A DNA stretch of 12,019 bases from DASTHV01 sp035718045 (lineage in GTDB: Bacteria > Patescibacteriota > Saccharimonadia > Saccharimonadales > UBA10212), in the NCBI GenBank assembly GCA_035718045.1, contig DASTHV010000058.1, positions 1 through 12,019 on the forward strand. The letters run 5' to 3'. Shown here in pieces: positions 6,484-12,019 of this stretch; the first letter of the stretch is position 1; the number at the start of each line of letters is the position of its first letter. The position numbers and the translations under genes were made by a program. The notes below the pieces were generated by a model. The model ran no database searches and had not been told where the DNA came from. It saw nothing but the letters and a program-made list of their open reading frames with translations.

Positions 6484-6535
6484 GCCGCTCGGGGTAGGCA
6501 TGGTATCATTAATCTGAGATTCAGAGAGTTTGTCC

Positions 6536-7534
6536 ATGATGTTTGCTAATATTTTTACGACAATTATTGTTCAGCCGATTTTCAATCTGTTGGTTTTTAT
6601 ATATGCTATCTTGCCAGGCCACAACTTTGGTCTAGCCATAATTATTTTTACGATTCTGATCAGAATCTTACTATGGCCGCTGGTTAAAAAGCAGCTGCGT
6701 CATGCCCGGGCTATGCGCGAGCTGGCCCCGGAGCTCAAAAAAATCAAACAAGCCGCTAAAGGCGACCGCCAAAAAGAATCGCAACTGACGATGGAGCTTT
6801 ATAAAGAACGAGAAATCAATCCATTTGCCAGCCTGGGCATTATGATAGTCCAGTTGCCGATACTTATCGGGCTCTACAGCGGCCTGAACCGAGTTATTAA
6901 AGATCCGCACCAATTAGTCACCTTCTCGTACCCGTTTATCCACCACCTGGGCTGGATGCAGACGCTTAGCCACAGTATCCACCGTTTTGATGATTCGCTG
7001 CTTGGCGTGGTCAATCTGACTAGGACGGCGCTTGGCACCCACGGAGTTTATTGGGCCGGTTTGGTAATCGCCCTGGCTAGCGCCATCGCCCAATACTTCA
7101 CCAGCAAGCAACTGATGCCCCAGGCTAAGGACTCGCGCGGCCTGCGCGCGATTTTACGCGAGGCCGGACAGGGTAAATCGGCCGACCAGTCCGAGGTTAA
7201 TGCCGCCGTCGGCCGTGGCACAATGTACTTAATACCAGGCATGGTGTTTTTGTTTTCGATTCGGCTGGCTTTGGCGCTGCCGCTTTACTGGCTGACCAGC
7301 AGCGTGGTGGCCTATATACAGCAGTCCAGAGTACTTAACGAAGATGTTGCCGAAGCCGACGCTTCGGTATCCCGCGTTCCCGAACCCGCCAAAGCCGTCA
7401 AAACCAAGAGCGGCTTAAAAGTTACCAGAAGAATAGAAGGCGATCAATCGCCGCAAACTAAAACATTGCCGGCCGGCAAACCGGCCAAAAAACCCTCCAA
7501 AGCCAAGCGCGGTAATAGAAGGAGGAGAAAATGA
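6536..7534 (+). CDS. yidC: Membrane protein insertase YidC/Oxa1
   Basis: YidC inserts and folds membrane proteins, alone or with SecYEG. From ATG 6536 the protein has 332 residues and the short architecture without the large periplasmic domain of proteobacterial YidC. Hydrophobic segments lie at about 8-26 (probably signal or first segment), 32-49, 97-118, 168-190 and 230-252. The segment ILIRILLWPLVKKQ places an arginine (R43) where the hydrophilic-groove arginine of Gram-positive-type YidC sits. Residues 52-95 form the charged cytosolic hairpin. The C-terminal 60 residues are very basic and end in GNRRRRK, consistent with ribosome contact. A TTG at 6530 is in frame, but AGAGAG at 6523-6528 is better spaced for ATG 6536. 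The stop overlaps the jag start (ATGA). Identification is secure. Confidence 0.95.
   Translation: MMFANIFTTIIVQPIFNLLVFIYAILPGHNFGLAIIIFTILIRILLWPLVKKQLRHARAMRELAPELKKIKQAAKGDRQKESQLTMELYKEREINPFASLGIMIVQLPILIGLYSGLNRVIKDPHQLVTFSYPFIHHLGWMQTLSHSIHRFDDSLLGVVNLTRTALGTHGVYWAGLVIALASAIAQYFTSKQLMPQAKDSRGLRAILREAGQGKSADQSEVNAAVGRGTMYLIPGMVFLFSIRLALALPLYWLTSSVVAYIQQSRVLNEDVAEADASVSRVPEPAKAVKTKSGLKVTRRIEGDQSPQTKTLPAGKPAKKPSKAKRGNRRRRK
7521..7527 (+). promoter_or_regulatory. Strong ribosome binding site for jag inside yidC
   Basis: GGAGGAG ends three bases before the jag ATG at 7531 and lies inside the last yidC codons, which it forces to read as Arg-rich. With the ATGA overlap it suggests both coupled and independent initiation. 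Confidence 0.7.
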
Positions 7535-8019
7535 ACGACTCGATGGAAGAGGCAATATTGTTCGCTAAAAAATATATTGAGGACTTATTGTCGTTTTTCG
7601 GTTTGAACACCGATGTACACGCTACTACCGAGGACGACGAAGTCATCGAGCTCGACATACCATCCACCCACTTGAATGGTTTTTTGATCGGGCAGCATGG
7701 TGATACGCTGCGGGCCGTGCAGTACACCATCAGCACGGCTCTAAAAAATCAAAATTATAGCCATACAAGGGTCAACGTTGATGTGGCCGGTTATAAAAAA
7801 CAGCACGCCGAGCGGATAGCCAAGCAAGCCGAGGAATGGTTTAACGAAGTTAAAGCCAGCGGAAAGCCTAAGGAATTGGCGCCGATGAGCGCCGCCGACA
7901 GGCGGACGATCCATAAGGCGGCCGAGGACTGGGGATTGACTACCGAGTCAGAAGGGGAAGGGCGGGACCGGCACATTGTTATTAGACCAGTTGCCGCCGA
8001 CAAATCCGAAGAAGAATAA
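7531..8019 (+). CDS. jag: RNA-binding protein Jag/KhpB (KH-R3H)
   Basis: A 162-residue RNA-binding protein of the Jag/KhpB family, which binds many small RNAs and mRNAs and is linked to cell elongation and division in Gram-positive bacteria. A KH-type domain covers about 5-90, with the GxxG loop as GQHG at 54-57 within 'GFLIGQHGDTLRAVQ'. An R3H domain covers about 95-155, with R124 and H128 in 'SAADRRTIHKAAEDW' and the following 'GEGRDRHIVI' strand. The N-terminal Jag-N domain of the longer Firmicute proteins is missing, and the start with its strong ribosome site leaves no room for it. The tail is acidic (DKSEEE). It is coupled to yidC by an ATGA overlap, the usual partnership. A hairpin follows at 8030-8065. 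Identification is secure. Confidence 0.93.
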   Translation: MNDSMEEAILFAKKYIEDLLSFFGLNTDVHATTEDDEVIELDIPSTHLNGFLIGQHGDTLRAVQYTISTALKNQNYSHTRVNVDVAGYKKQHAERIAKQAEEWFNEVKASGKPKELAPMSAADRRTIHKAAEDWGLTTESEGEGRDRHIVIRPVAADKSEEE

Positions 8020-8029
8020 TTCCCTGCTC

Positions 8030-8065
8030 TAATAAAAATACTTAACTTGTTAAGTATTTTTATTA
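8030..8065 (+). terminator. Terminator hairpin of the rnpA-yidC-jag group
   Basis: A perfect 17-bp inverted repeat (8030-8046 and 8049-8065) surrounds a TT centre. In RNA the middle would be a CUUG tetraloop, a known stable type. The descending arm carries a run of five U. It starts 10 bp after the jag stop. The stem is almost entirely A-T, which is weak for an intrinsic terminator, so a regulatory palindrome is possible. Confidence 0.6.
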
Positions 8066-8088
8066 ACCTAAACTCTAGCAATTTTCCA

Positions 8089-8119
8089 TTTTCAGTTTAC
8101 CGTTTACAATGCGTTTACT
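8089..8119. repeat. Left inverted array bordering the S23 gene
   Basis: TTTTCAGTTT (8089-8098) is followed by the units GTTTACC (8095-8101) and GTTTACA (8102-8108), a 4-bp gap ATGC and then GTTTACT (8113-8119). The ATG of the S23 gene begins at the next base. TTTTCAGTTT recurs inverted at 8471-8480 and ACCGTTTAC (8099-8107) recurs inverted at 8508-8516. Confidence 0.75.
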
Positions 8120-8497
8120 ATGATCCGTGATCCATTTACGCTCGGCAGCCGCACCCTTGACTTCAGTCAAGACATACTAGACTTCTGCAAAAATGAGAGG
8201 CAGACTTACGTTACTAAACCTCTAATAGACCAGTTGATACGTTCTGCCACAAGTATTGGCGCGAATTATGCCGAAGCTAACAATGCCGCCTCTAAGTCTG
8301 ATTTTAAAAATAAAATCTATATAGCCAAGAAAGAGGCAGCTGAAACCGAATATTGGCTCAAGCTATTATGTAAGTTGGTTGAAGACGAGCAGCTATGCCT
8401 TAAACTACTCGAGGAATGTCACTATTTACTGATGACTTTCCAGAAAATAATCAATACGTTAAGCAGAGGAAAACTGAAAACGGCTAACGTACGGTAA
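8120..8497 (+). CDS. S23-type four-helix bundle protein (23S IVS family)
   Basis: A 125-residue helical protein of the 23S rRNA intervening-sequence protein family, the fold shared with Avd of diversity-generating retroelements. The family pattern is clear: 'LIDQLIRSATSIGANYAEANNAASKSDFKNKIYIAKKEAAETEYWLKLL' spans about residues 36-86, followed by a fourth helix (LLEECHYLLMTFQKIINTL). Members form oligomeric four-helix bundles with a basic face that binds nucleic acid; their general function is not settled. Here it is a free-standing gene with no rRNA and no reverse transcriptase nearby. It has no Shine-Dalgarno sequence. Both ends fall at GTTTAC/GTAAAC heptamer arrays in inverted orientation: the ATG follows the left array directly and the TAA stop lies inside the first GGTAAAC of the right array. 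This arrangement suggests a mobile or repeat-associated unit inserted between the jag terminator and the glycosyltransferase operon. Confidence 0.88.
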   Translation: MIRDPFTLGSRTLDFSQDILDFCKNERQTYVTKPLIDQLIRSATSIGANYAEANNAASKSDFKNKIYIAKKEAAETEYWLKLLCKLVEDEQLCLKLLEECHYLLMTFQKIINTLSRGKLKTANVR

Positions 8498-8520
8498 ACC
8501 GTGAATGGTAAACGGTTAAT
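8471..8520. repeat. Right inverted array bordering the S23 gene
   Basis: AAACTGAAAA (8471-8480) is the inverse of 8089-8098. GGCTAAC (8482-8488), a 4-bp gap, then GGTAAAC (8493-8499), CGTGAAT (8500-8506), GGTAAAC (8507-8513) and GGTTAAT (8514-8520) form a 7-bp-period array in the opposite orientation to the left one. Its 4-bp gap mirrors the gap in the left array. The S23 stop codon (8495-8497) is part of it. Confidence 0.75.
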
Positions 8521-8532
8521 ATCCCAGAGCAA

Positions 8533-9633
8533 TTAAGAATTCTTTAGGACTTCTTCGTAGATTTTTAGGGTTTGCTCGGCCATGTGCCGCCAGGAAAATC
8601 TTCGGACTTGCGCGCCCGCGGCCCACTGCAGCTGCTTAGCGCGCCGGGGGCTGCTAATGACGTTATATATGGCCTGAGCCATCTCGCGGGTACTTTTTGG
8701 GTTAAAGTATTCGGCGGCTTCCCTGTAAATCTCCGGCAGACAGGTGGCGTTGCTGCTAACTACCGGTGCGCCGTGGGCCATAGCTTCCAGCCCTGGCAGG
8801 CCAAAGCCCTCGCTCAAAGACGGAAAAACGTAGGCGGCAGTATTTTCATACAGCCAGCGCAGTTCGCCCTCGGTAATGTAACCGGTAAAAACTACTGAAT
8901 GGGCCAAGCGCATATGGGTAACGTAGGCGCCTAAGCGATGATAGCTGGCATCGTTCTTCCCTGCTAGTACCAACATCAGCTCGGGGCGTGCCTTACGCAA
9001 GGCCGCGTAGGCATCTACCAGCCGCCTTAAGTTCTTGTGCGGCATGGCCCGGCCGACATACATGATGAATTCTTTGCCGGCCAGCCGCGGCAGCGGCTGT
9101 GGCTGGTCGATAATTTTATCGGCGGCTTCGTAGATAACTTTGATTTTGTCTGGATTGACACCGGCAAACCGTGATACGTCATCTTTAACGTACTTACTGG
9201 GGACGATTATCCGTTCGGATGAATTAGCCACCCGCTTGATAAGCCGCCGGTAGACTTGGCGCTGAGGCCTAAAGATTACTGGGTTGCGCAAAGGGTTATC
9301 AAAACGCGTCGTAATCAAATCGTGTATAGTCGTGACCTTTTTACCTTTGTACAATACCGGTTGCTGCGGCATGGTAAAGTGCACTAGATCCGGCCCCAGC
9401 CTTTTTAGCTGGCGCTGCAGCCCCAGCTGCTCGCCAAAGCCCGAAAGTCGCCAGTTGGATTGGACTATCTTAAAATTGGGCGCCACACTGTCCAGAAACT
9501 CTAATCTGTGAGTCTTGGTAAGGACTAATACTTCAAAATCCGGCTGGAGTTTATACAGATATTCCACCAGTTTATCGGTATAGCGACCGGTGGTGGTCCC
9601 CGAATTCCTGGCATCAATTATGAGTCTTGACAT
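8533..9633 (-). CDS. Glycosyltransferase family 4 (GT-B)
   Basis: A 366-residue retaining glycosyltransferase of family GT4, probably a mannosyltransferase-like enzyme that adds a sugar from a nucleotide donor to a growing surface glycan. The N-terminal acceptor half includes 'DARNSGTTTGRYTDKL' and 'VTTIHDL'. The C-terminal donor half has 'MYVGRAMPHKNL' at 191-202 and the complete EX7E motif, E275 and E283 in 'SLSEGFGLPGLEAMAHGAPVV'. It is soluble or membrane-associated, with no clear transmembrane segment. It is the last gene of a three-gene operon; its ATG abuts the stop of the preceding GT4 gene, with GAGGAG seven bases upstream. It ends 35 bp from the convergent S23 gene. The family is secure; the sugar specificity cannot be read. 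Confidence 0.92.
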   Translation of the reverse strand: MSRLIIDARNSGTTTGRYTDKLVEYLYKLQPDFEVLVLTKTHRLEFLDSVAPNFKIVQSNWRLSGFGEQLGLQRQLKRLGPDLVHFTMPQQPVLYKGKKVTTIHDLITTRFDNPLRNPVIFRPQRQVYRRLIKRVANSSERIIVPSKYVKDDVSRFAGVNPDKIKVIYEAADKIIDQPQPLPRLAGKEFIMYVGRAMPHKNLRRLVDAYAALRKARPELMLVLAGKNDASYHRLGAYVTHMRLAHSVVFTGYITEGELRWLYENTAAYVFPSLSEGFGLPGLEAMAHGAPVVSSNATCLPEIYREAAEYFNPKSTREMAQAIYNVISSPRRAKQLQWAAGAQVRRFSWRHMAEQTLKIYEEVLKNS

Positions 9634-10749
9634 CTATAACTCCTCGTAGAGCTTAGTATGTTGTTTTACTATGTTGGTCCAAGAGAAATATTTCTGTAAT
9701 TCTTTTACCCCGGCCAGGATTTTTCGACTGTCGGCCGGTGAATCTTCCAGATGCTCGATTGCGGCGGCAATGGACTGCGGGGTCACCCGCTCCAGCAAGT
9801 AAGAGTTTTTCAGATGCTCAAAAGGCGTGGTTTCTATGGGGCGGTTAGAGCCGTGCGATAATAAAATCATTCCATTTACCGTCGCCGCTATGGCCGTGCC
9901 GGACTTGGCGCTGATGGGGCGGACGTTTGGCAGCACAAAGTAGCGGCTGGCTTGTAAAATCGCCGACACGTCGTCACCTTCCAAAAAACCAGTCACACCG
10001 GCTCTTATCTCGTTCTGATTCAGTTTATTGATTTTTGCTTTAAGCATTTTTTGGTAAGGCTCGTCTTTATCAAAACTGGCTACCAGCAGCAGCTGATAAT
10101 TTAGCAGCTGAGGTTCGTTAAGCGCGTCTAATAATACTTCTAATCTCTTACTGGGAAAAGCGTAACCAAAAAAGACCAGTGTTGGCTTGGAAACGGCTAG
10201 GCCTAAATCCTTCAGGGTTTTTTCATAAAACTGCTGGTTGGGTTTAGCCACTTCAAAATTAGCACCAATCGGCACTATCCTTACCTTGTCTCCAACCCAT
10301 CTGGCCAGGCCGGATTTATCCAGCTGGTTTGAAACTAGAACTTTGTGAGCCGGCAGAATTGTAATAAGGTTACGCAGTTTACCTATCCAGCGCGATTGGT
10401 GGTATTCATGCAGAGTGATAACCAGCTTTAAGCGCGGCCTTAGCAGCTTTATGACGTACGGCAGTAAGTTGATTCCAAGCTGGCGCCGGTAGCCGACGGC
10501 TGGATATTGAATATGGACTATCTGCGCCCGGCTGGTTTTTATGGCGTCTAGCATTTTTGGAATCGTGCGGACTTTCCAATTCGGAACTGTCAGCAGCGGC
10601 GCCGGCGTTTTACGGTCAACGCCTTCAGTAGACAACAACTGAAAATCCAGTTTTTCGGCGGCCAGCTCGCGGCTCAGGCGGCTGGTGTAGTGGCCTACTC
10701 CGCACCTAATCGGCGGCAGCGACCCGCTGACCAACAAAACTCTCCTCAT
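9634..10749 (-). CDS. Glycosyltransferase family 4-like, atypical donor site
   Basis: A 371-residue GT-B-fold glycosyltransferase. The N-terminus has 'PPIRCGVGHYTSRLSREL', with the glycine-rich loop common in GT4. 'IVHIQYPAVGY' and 'VITLHEYH' are further GT4-type landmarks. The donor half shows 'LVFFGYAFPSKRLEVLLDAL' (191-210). Where GT4 enzymes usually carry EX7E, this protein has 'VRPISAKSGTAIAATVNGMILLS' (276-298) with no glutamate. A Lys-Ser-Gly followed by small residues in this place is seen in a subset of GT4-like enzymes, so it may be active with an altered site. It overlaps the upstream GT2 gene by 4 bp (ATGA) and abuts the downstream GT4 gene, so all three are likely co-translated. 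A GAGGA lies just upstream of the ATG. The sugar and acceptor are unknown. Confidence 0.85.
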   Translation of the reverse strand: MRRVLLVSGSLPPIRCGVGHYTSRLSRELAAEKLDFQLLSTEGVDRKTPAPLLTVPNWKVRTIPKMLDAIKTSRAQIVHIQYPAVGYRRQLGINLLPYVIKLLRPRLKLVITLHEYHQSRWIGKLRNLITILPAHKVLVSNQLDKSGLARWVGDKVRIVPIGANFEVAKPNQQFYEKTLKDLGLAVSKPTLVFFGYAFPSKRLEVLLDALNEPQLLNYQLLLVASFDKDEPYQKMLKAKINKLNQNEIRAGVTGFLEGDDVSAILQASRYFVLPNVRPISAKSGTAIAATVNGMILLSHGSNRPIETTPFEHLKNSYLLERVTPQSIAAAIEHLEDSPADSRKILAGVKELQKYFSWTNIVKQHTKLYEEL

Positions 10750-11672
10750 AGGTTCCTCGTTAATATGCCTGTCTTATCTTTTAAGCCGTCCAGCCAGGCC
10801 CACCACAGGGCCTTCAAGGCTGTGGTCCTACCGCTTTCGTAGCGAAGCAGGATGACACCGTGGTACTTGATAGTAATCAAAATTATCCGAAGCCAGGACA
10901 GCGGCCGATAAGCCGGGGGGATATTACGTCTGACAAATAAAAAATGATTGCGGATATTGTAATAAATGTAGGCCGGCGAGCGTTCTCCTAGCGTATGCGA
11001 AACATGATGCAGTAATCTGGCCTCGGGCACGTACAAAAGCTCAAAGCCGGCCTTTTTAAGCTTGCTGCACCAATCGGCGTCCTCCCAGTAAAGAAAATAT
11101 TCCTCCGGCAGCAGCAGTTGAGACAGATCGGCCTTTTTAAGGTCTATAACTATGCAGCAGCCGGTCAGAAACTCGGTTTTTTCAGCGCCGCCGGGCAGGC
11201 TTTCCATTTGCCCGACCTGCAAATGTGATACGTGGCTGGTCTTAAGCGACATACGGCCGCCGCCGAACCAAATAATGTCAGGATCAAGCCGTTTCAAAAT
11301 GGTCGGCGCGGCGGCCAGGGCCTTCGGGTTAGAATCAAGCGCCTTGGCCAGCTTGTCGAACATATTCTTATCTATGACTTCGGTGTCAGGGTTAAGTAAG
11401 CAGATGTAATCATAACCCTTCTCCTTGGCCAGCTTGATATTCGGATTATGCCCACCGGCAAAACCCAGATTTGTATCATTCATAATTACCCTTATCGAAC
11501 GCAGTTTTTCCCGAGTTGCCGACATGATTTCGAATTTTTCATGGGTAGAATGATTGTCTACCACTACAACATCGGGCTGCCGGTCTGACGGCAGTTGGGC
11601 CAGGCCAGCCAAGCACTCATTAGTTGCCGCCGTGCTGTTCCAGTTGACAATAGACACTAAATATTTAGGCAA
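10746..11672 (-). CDS. Glycosyltransferase family 2, rhamnosyltransferase-like
   Basis: A 308-residue inverting GT2 enzyme of the WbbL/rhamnosyltransferase-like group. Seen: N-terminal 'YLVSIVNWNS', 'VVVVDNHST' (the donor-binding DN at 39-40), 'NLGFAGGHN' (68-76), the metal-binding 'NPDTEV' (94-99) and 'YWEDADWCSKLKKAG' with the catalytic-type acidic pair at 197-198. A C-terminal amphipathic to hydrophobic region (about 255-295) may associate with the membrane. Such enzymes build surface polysaccharide on a lipid carrier on the cytoplasmic face. The start is TTG at plus-strand 11670-11672, supported by AGGAG six bases upstream; no ATG or GTG fits as well. It is the first gene of the operon and overlaps the next by 4 bp. 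Donor specificity is unknown. Confidence 0.92.
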   Translation of the reverse strand: MPKYLVSIVNWNSTAATNECLAGLAQLPSDRQPDVVVVDNHSTHEKFEIMSATREKLRSIRVIMNDTNLGFAGGHNPNIKLAKEKGYDYICLLNPDTEVIDKNMFDKLAKALDSNPKALAAAPTILKRLDPDIIWFGGGRMSLKTSHVSHLQVGQMESLPGGAEKTEFLTGCCIVIDLKKADLSQLLLPEEYFLYWEDADWCSKLKKAGFELLYVPEARLLHHVSHTLGERSPAYIYYNIRNHFLFVRRNIPPAYRPLSWLRIILITIKYHGVILLRYESGRTTALKALWWAWLDGLKDKTGILTRNL

Positions 11673-11678
11673 TTATTA

Positions 11679-11683
11679 CTCCT
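11679..11683 (-). promoter_or_regulatory. Ribosome site that fixes the TTG start of the GT2 gene
   Basis: On the minus strand AGGAG sits six bases before TTG (11672). It overlaps a perfect inverted repeat CCTAAG-A-CTTAGG (11681-11693), which in RNA could partly pair the ribosome site. Confidence 0.65.
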
Positions 11684-11802
11684 AAGACTTAGGTCGGCTA
11701 GTGTTCTCATCTCCTCTATATTCTAGCGTTTAGCTGGAATATATGCTAAGCCCGAGAAAAGCCAGTCCGTAGAGATAAGAAGATTTTCCCGGTGCGAAGC
11801 TA

Positions 11803-11808
11803 TATAAT
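11803..11808 (+). promoter_or_regulatory. Consensus -10 element before the ABC permease gene
   Basis: A perfect TATAAT lies 12 bp before the ATG at 11821. No convincing -35 hexamer is visible at 16-18 bp. There is no Shine-Dalgarno sequence before the ATG, so a leaderless or very short-leader mRNA is likely. The rest of the 11673-11820 divergent gap holds no gene. Confidence 0.45.
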
Positions 11809-11820
11809 ACTTTAAGTTAT

Positions 11821-12019
11821 ATGTTTAGACATGTCTTCTCTAAGAAGAATCGGGCTTTGCTTTCGGAGCTGGTCAGAACCGACTTTAAGTTGCGCTATCA
11901 AGGCTCGGTTCTGGGCTATGCCTGGTCGCTACTGCGCCCGCTACTTATCTTCGTAATCCTATACGTGGTCTTCGTCAAATTCCTGAAAATAGGCAATGGC
12001 GTACCTCACTACCCCATTT
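11821..12019 (+). CDS. ABC-2 type polysaccharide exporter permease, 5' part
   Basis: Only the first 66 residues are in the window; the frame is open to the last base. 'LVRTDFKLRYQGSVLGYAWSLLRPLL' (about 17-42) is the hallmark amphipathic N-terminus of TagG/Wzm-type permeases, followed by the first membrane helix 'IFVILYVVFVKFL' (about 43-55) and 'VPHYPI'. These proteins pair with an ATPase (TagH/Wzt type), normally encoded just downstream, and export undecaprenyl-linked O-antigen or teichoic-acid-like polymers across the cytoplasmic membrane. The position divergent from three glycosyltransferases supports a surface-polysaccharide locus. The family is secure; the exported polymer is unknown. 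Confidence 0.9.
   Translation, partial: MFRHVFSKKNRALLSELVRTDFKLRYQGSVLGYAWSLLRPLLIFVILYVVFVKFLKIGNGVPHYPI

Noticed and set aside
6530..6535. TTG start for yidC at 6530
   Set aside because: ATG at 6536 has better spacing from AGAGAG at 6523-6528, and the two extra residues add nothing to the domain.
8120..8497. Diversity-generating retroelement accessory gene (Avd)
   Set aside because: The fold is related, but there is no reverse transcriptase, template repeat or variable repeat in the window. A free-standing S23-type call is safer.
8089..8520. CRISPR array
   Set aside because: The repeats are 7-bp degenerate units without spacers of uniform length, facing each other around a gene, and no cas genes are present.

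Overview
This window is the replication-origin neighbourhood of a small-genome bacterium. The organism is most likely a member of the Candidate Phyla Radiation (Patescibacteria), and Saccharibacteria (TM7) is my best guess. The reasons are the compact dnaA/dnaN/recF and rnpA/yidC/jag set, the style of the YidC and S23-type proteins, genes that often overlap by 4 bp or abut, and TGA used as a normal stop (dnaA, dnaN and recF all end in TGA, so this is not a UGA=Gly lineage). The taxonomic call is inference from protein style; no rRNA gene is present.

Layout. At 1-890 the tail of a CHAP-domain cell-wall hydrolase overlaps by 4 bp a membrane-anchored protein with a Big_5-like Ig domain. At 896-1780 there is a self-contained cassette of promoter, 5' hairpin, secreted two-domain protein and bidirectional terminator. 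Its gene is much richer in GC than its surroundings and uses only AAG for lysine. From 1780 to 6057 everything is on the minus strand: recF, dnaN, dnaA and rpmH. DnaA-box-like sequences lie on both sides of dnaA, which suggests a bipartite oriC. From 6133 to 8019 rnpA, yidC and jag run on the plus strand and end in a long AT-rich hairpin. A solitary S23-type four-helix-bundle gene (8120-8497) follows, framed by inverted arrays of degenerate 7-bp units. From 8533 to 11672 a minus-strand operon encodes three glycosyltransferases (GT2, GT4, GT4). At 11821 the 5' end of an ABC-2 polysaccharide exporter permease runs off the window on the plus strand.

How the genes fit together. DnaA, the clamp and RecF form the replication module. 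RnpA, YidC and Jag/KhpB form the conserved RNA-processing and membrane-insertion module. The glycosyltransferases and exporter belong to a cell-surface polysaccharide locus. The left edge encodes envelope-acting secreted proteins.

Most notable observations. (1) Two separate inverted arrays of degenerate heptamers occur, one framing the S23 gene and one empty at the dnaN-recF junction; in both cases a stop codon lies inside the array. (2) Two AT-rich hairpins, identical at 25 of 26 positions, lie about 3.9 kb apart, after dnaA and after jag. (3) rpmH is inverted relative to rnpA and points toward dnaA. (4) The high-GC secreted-protein cassette looks transferred.
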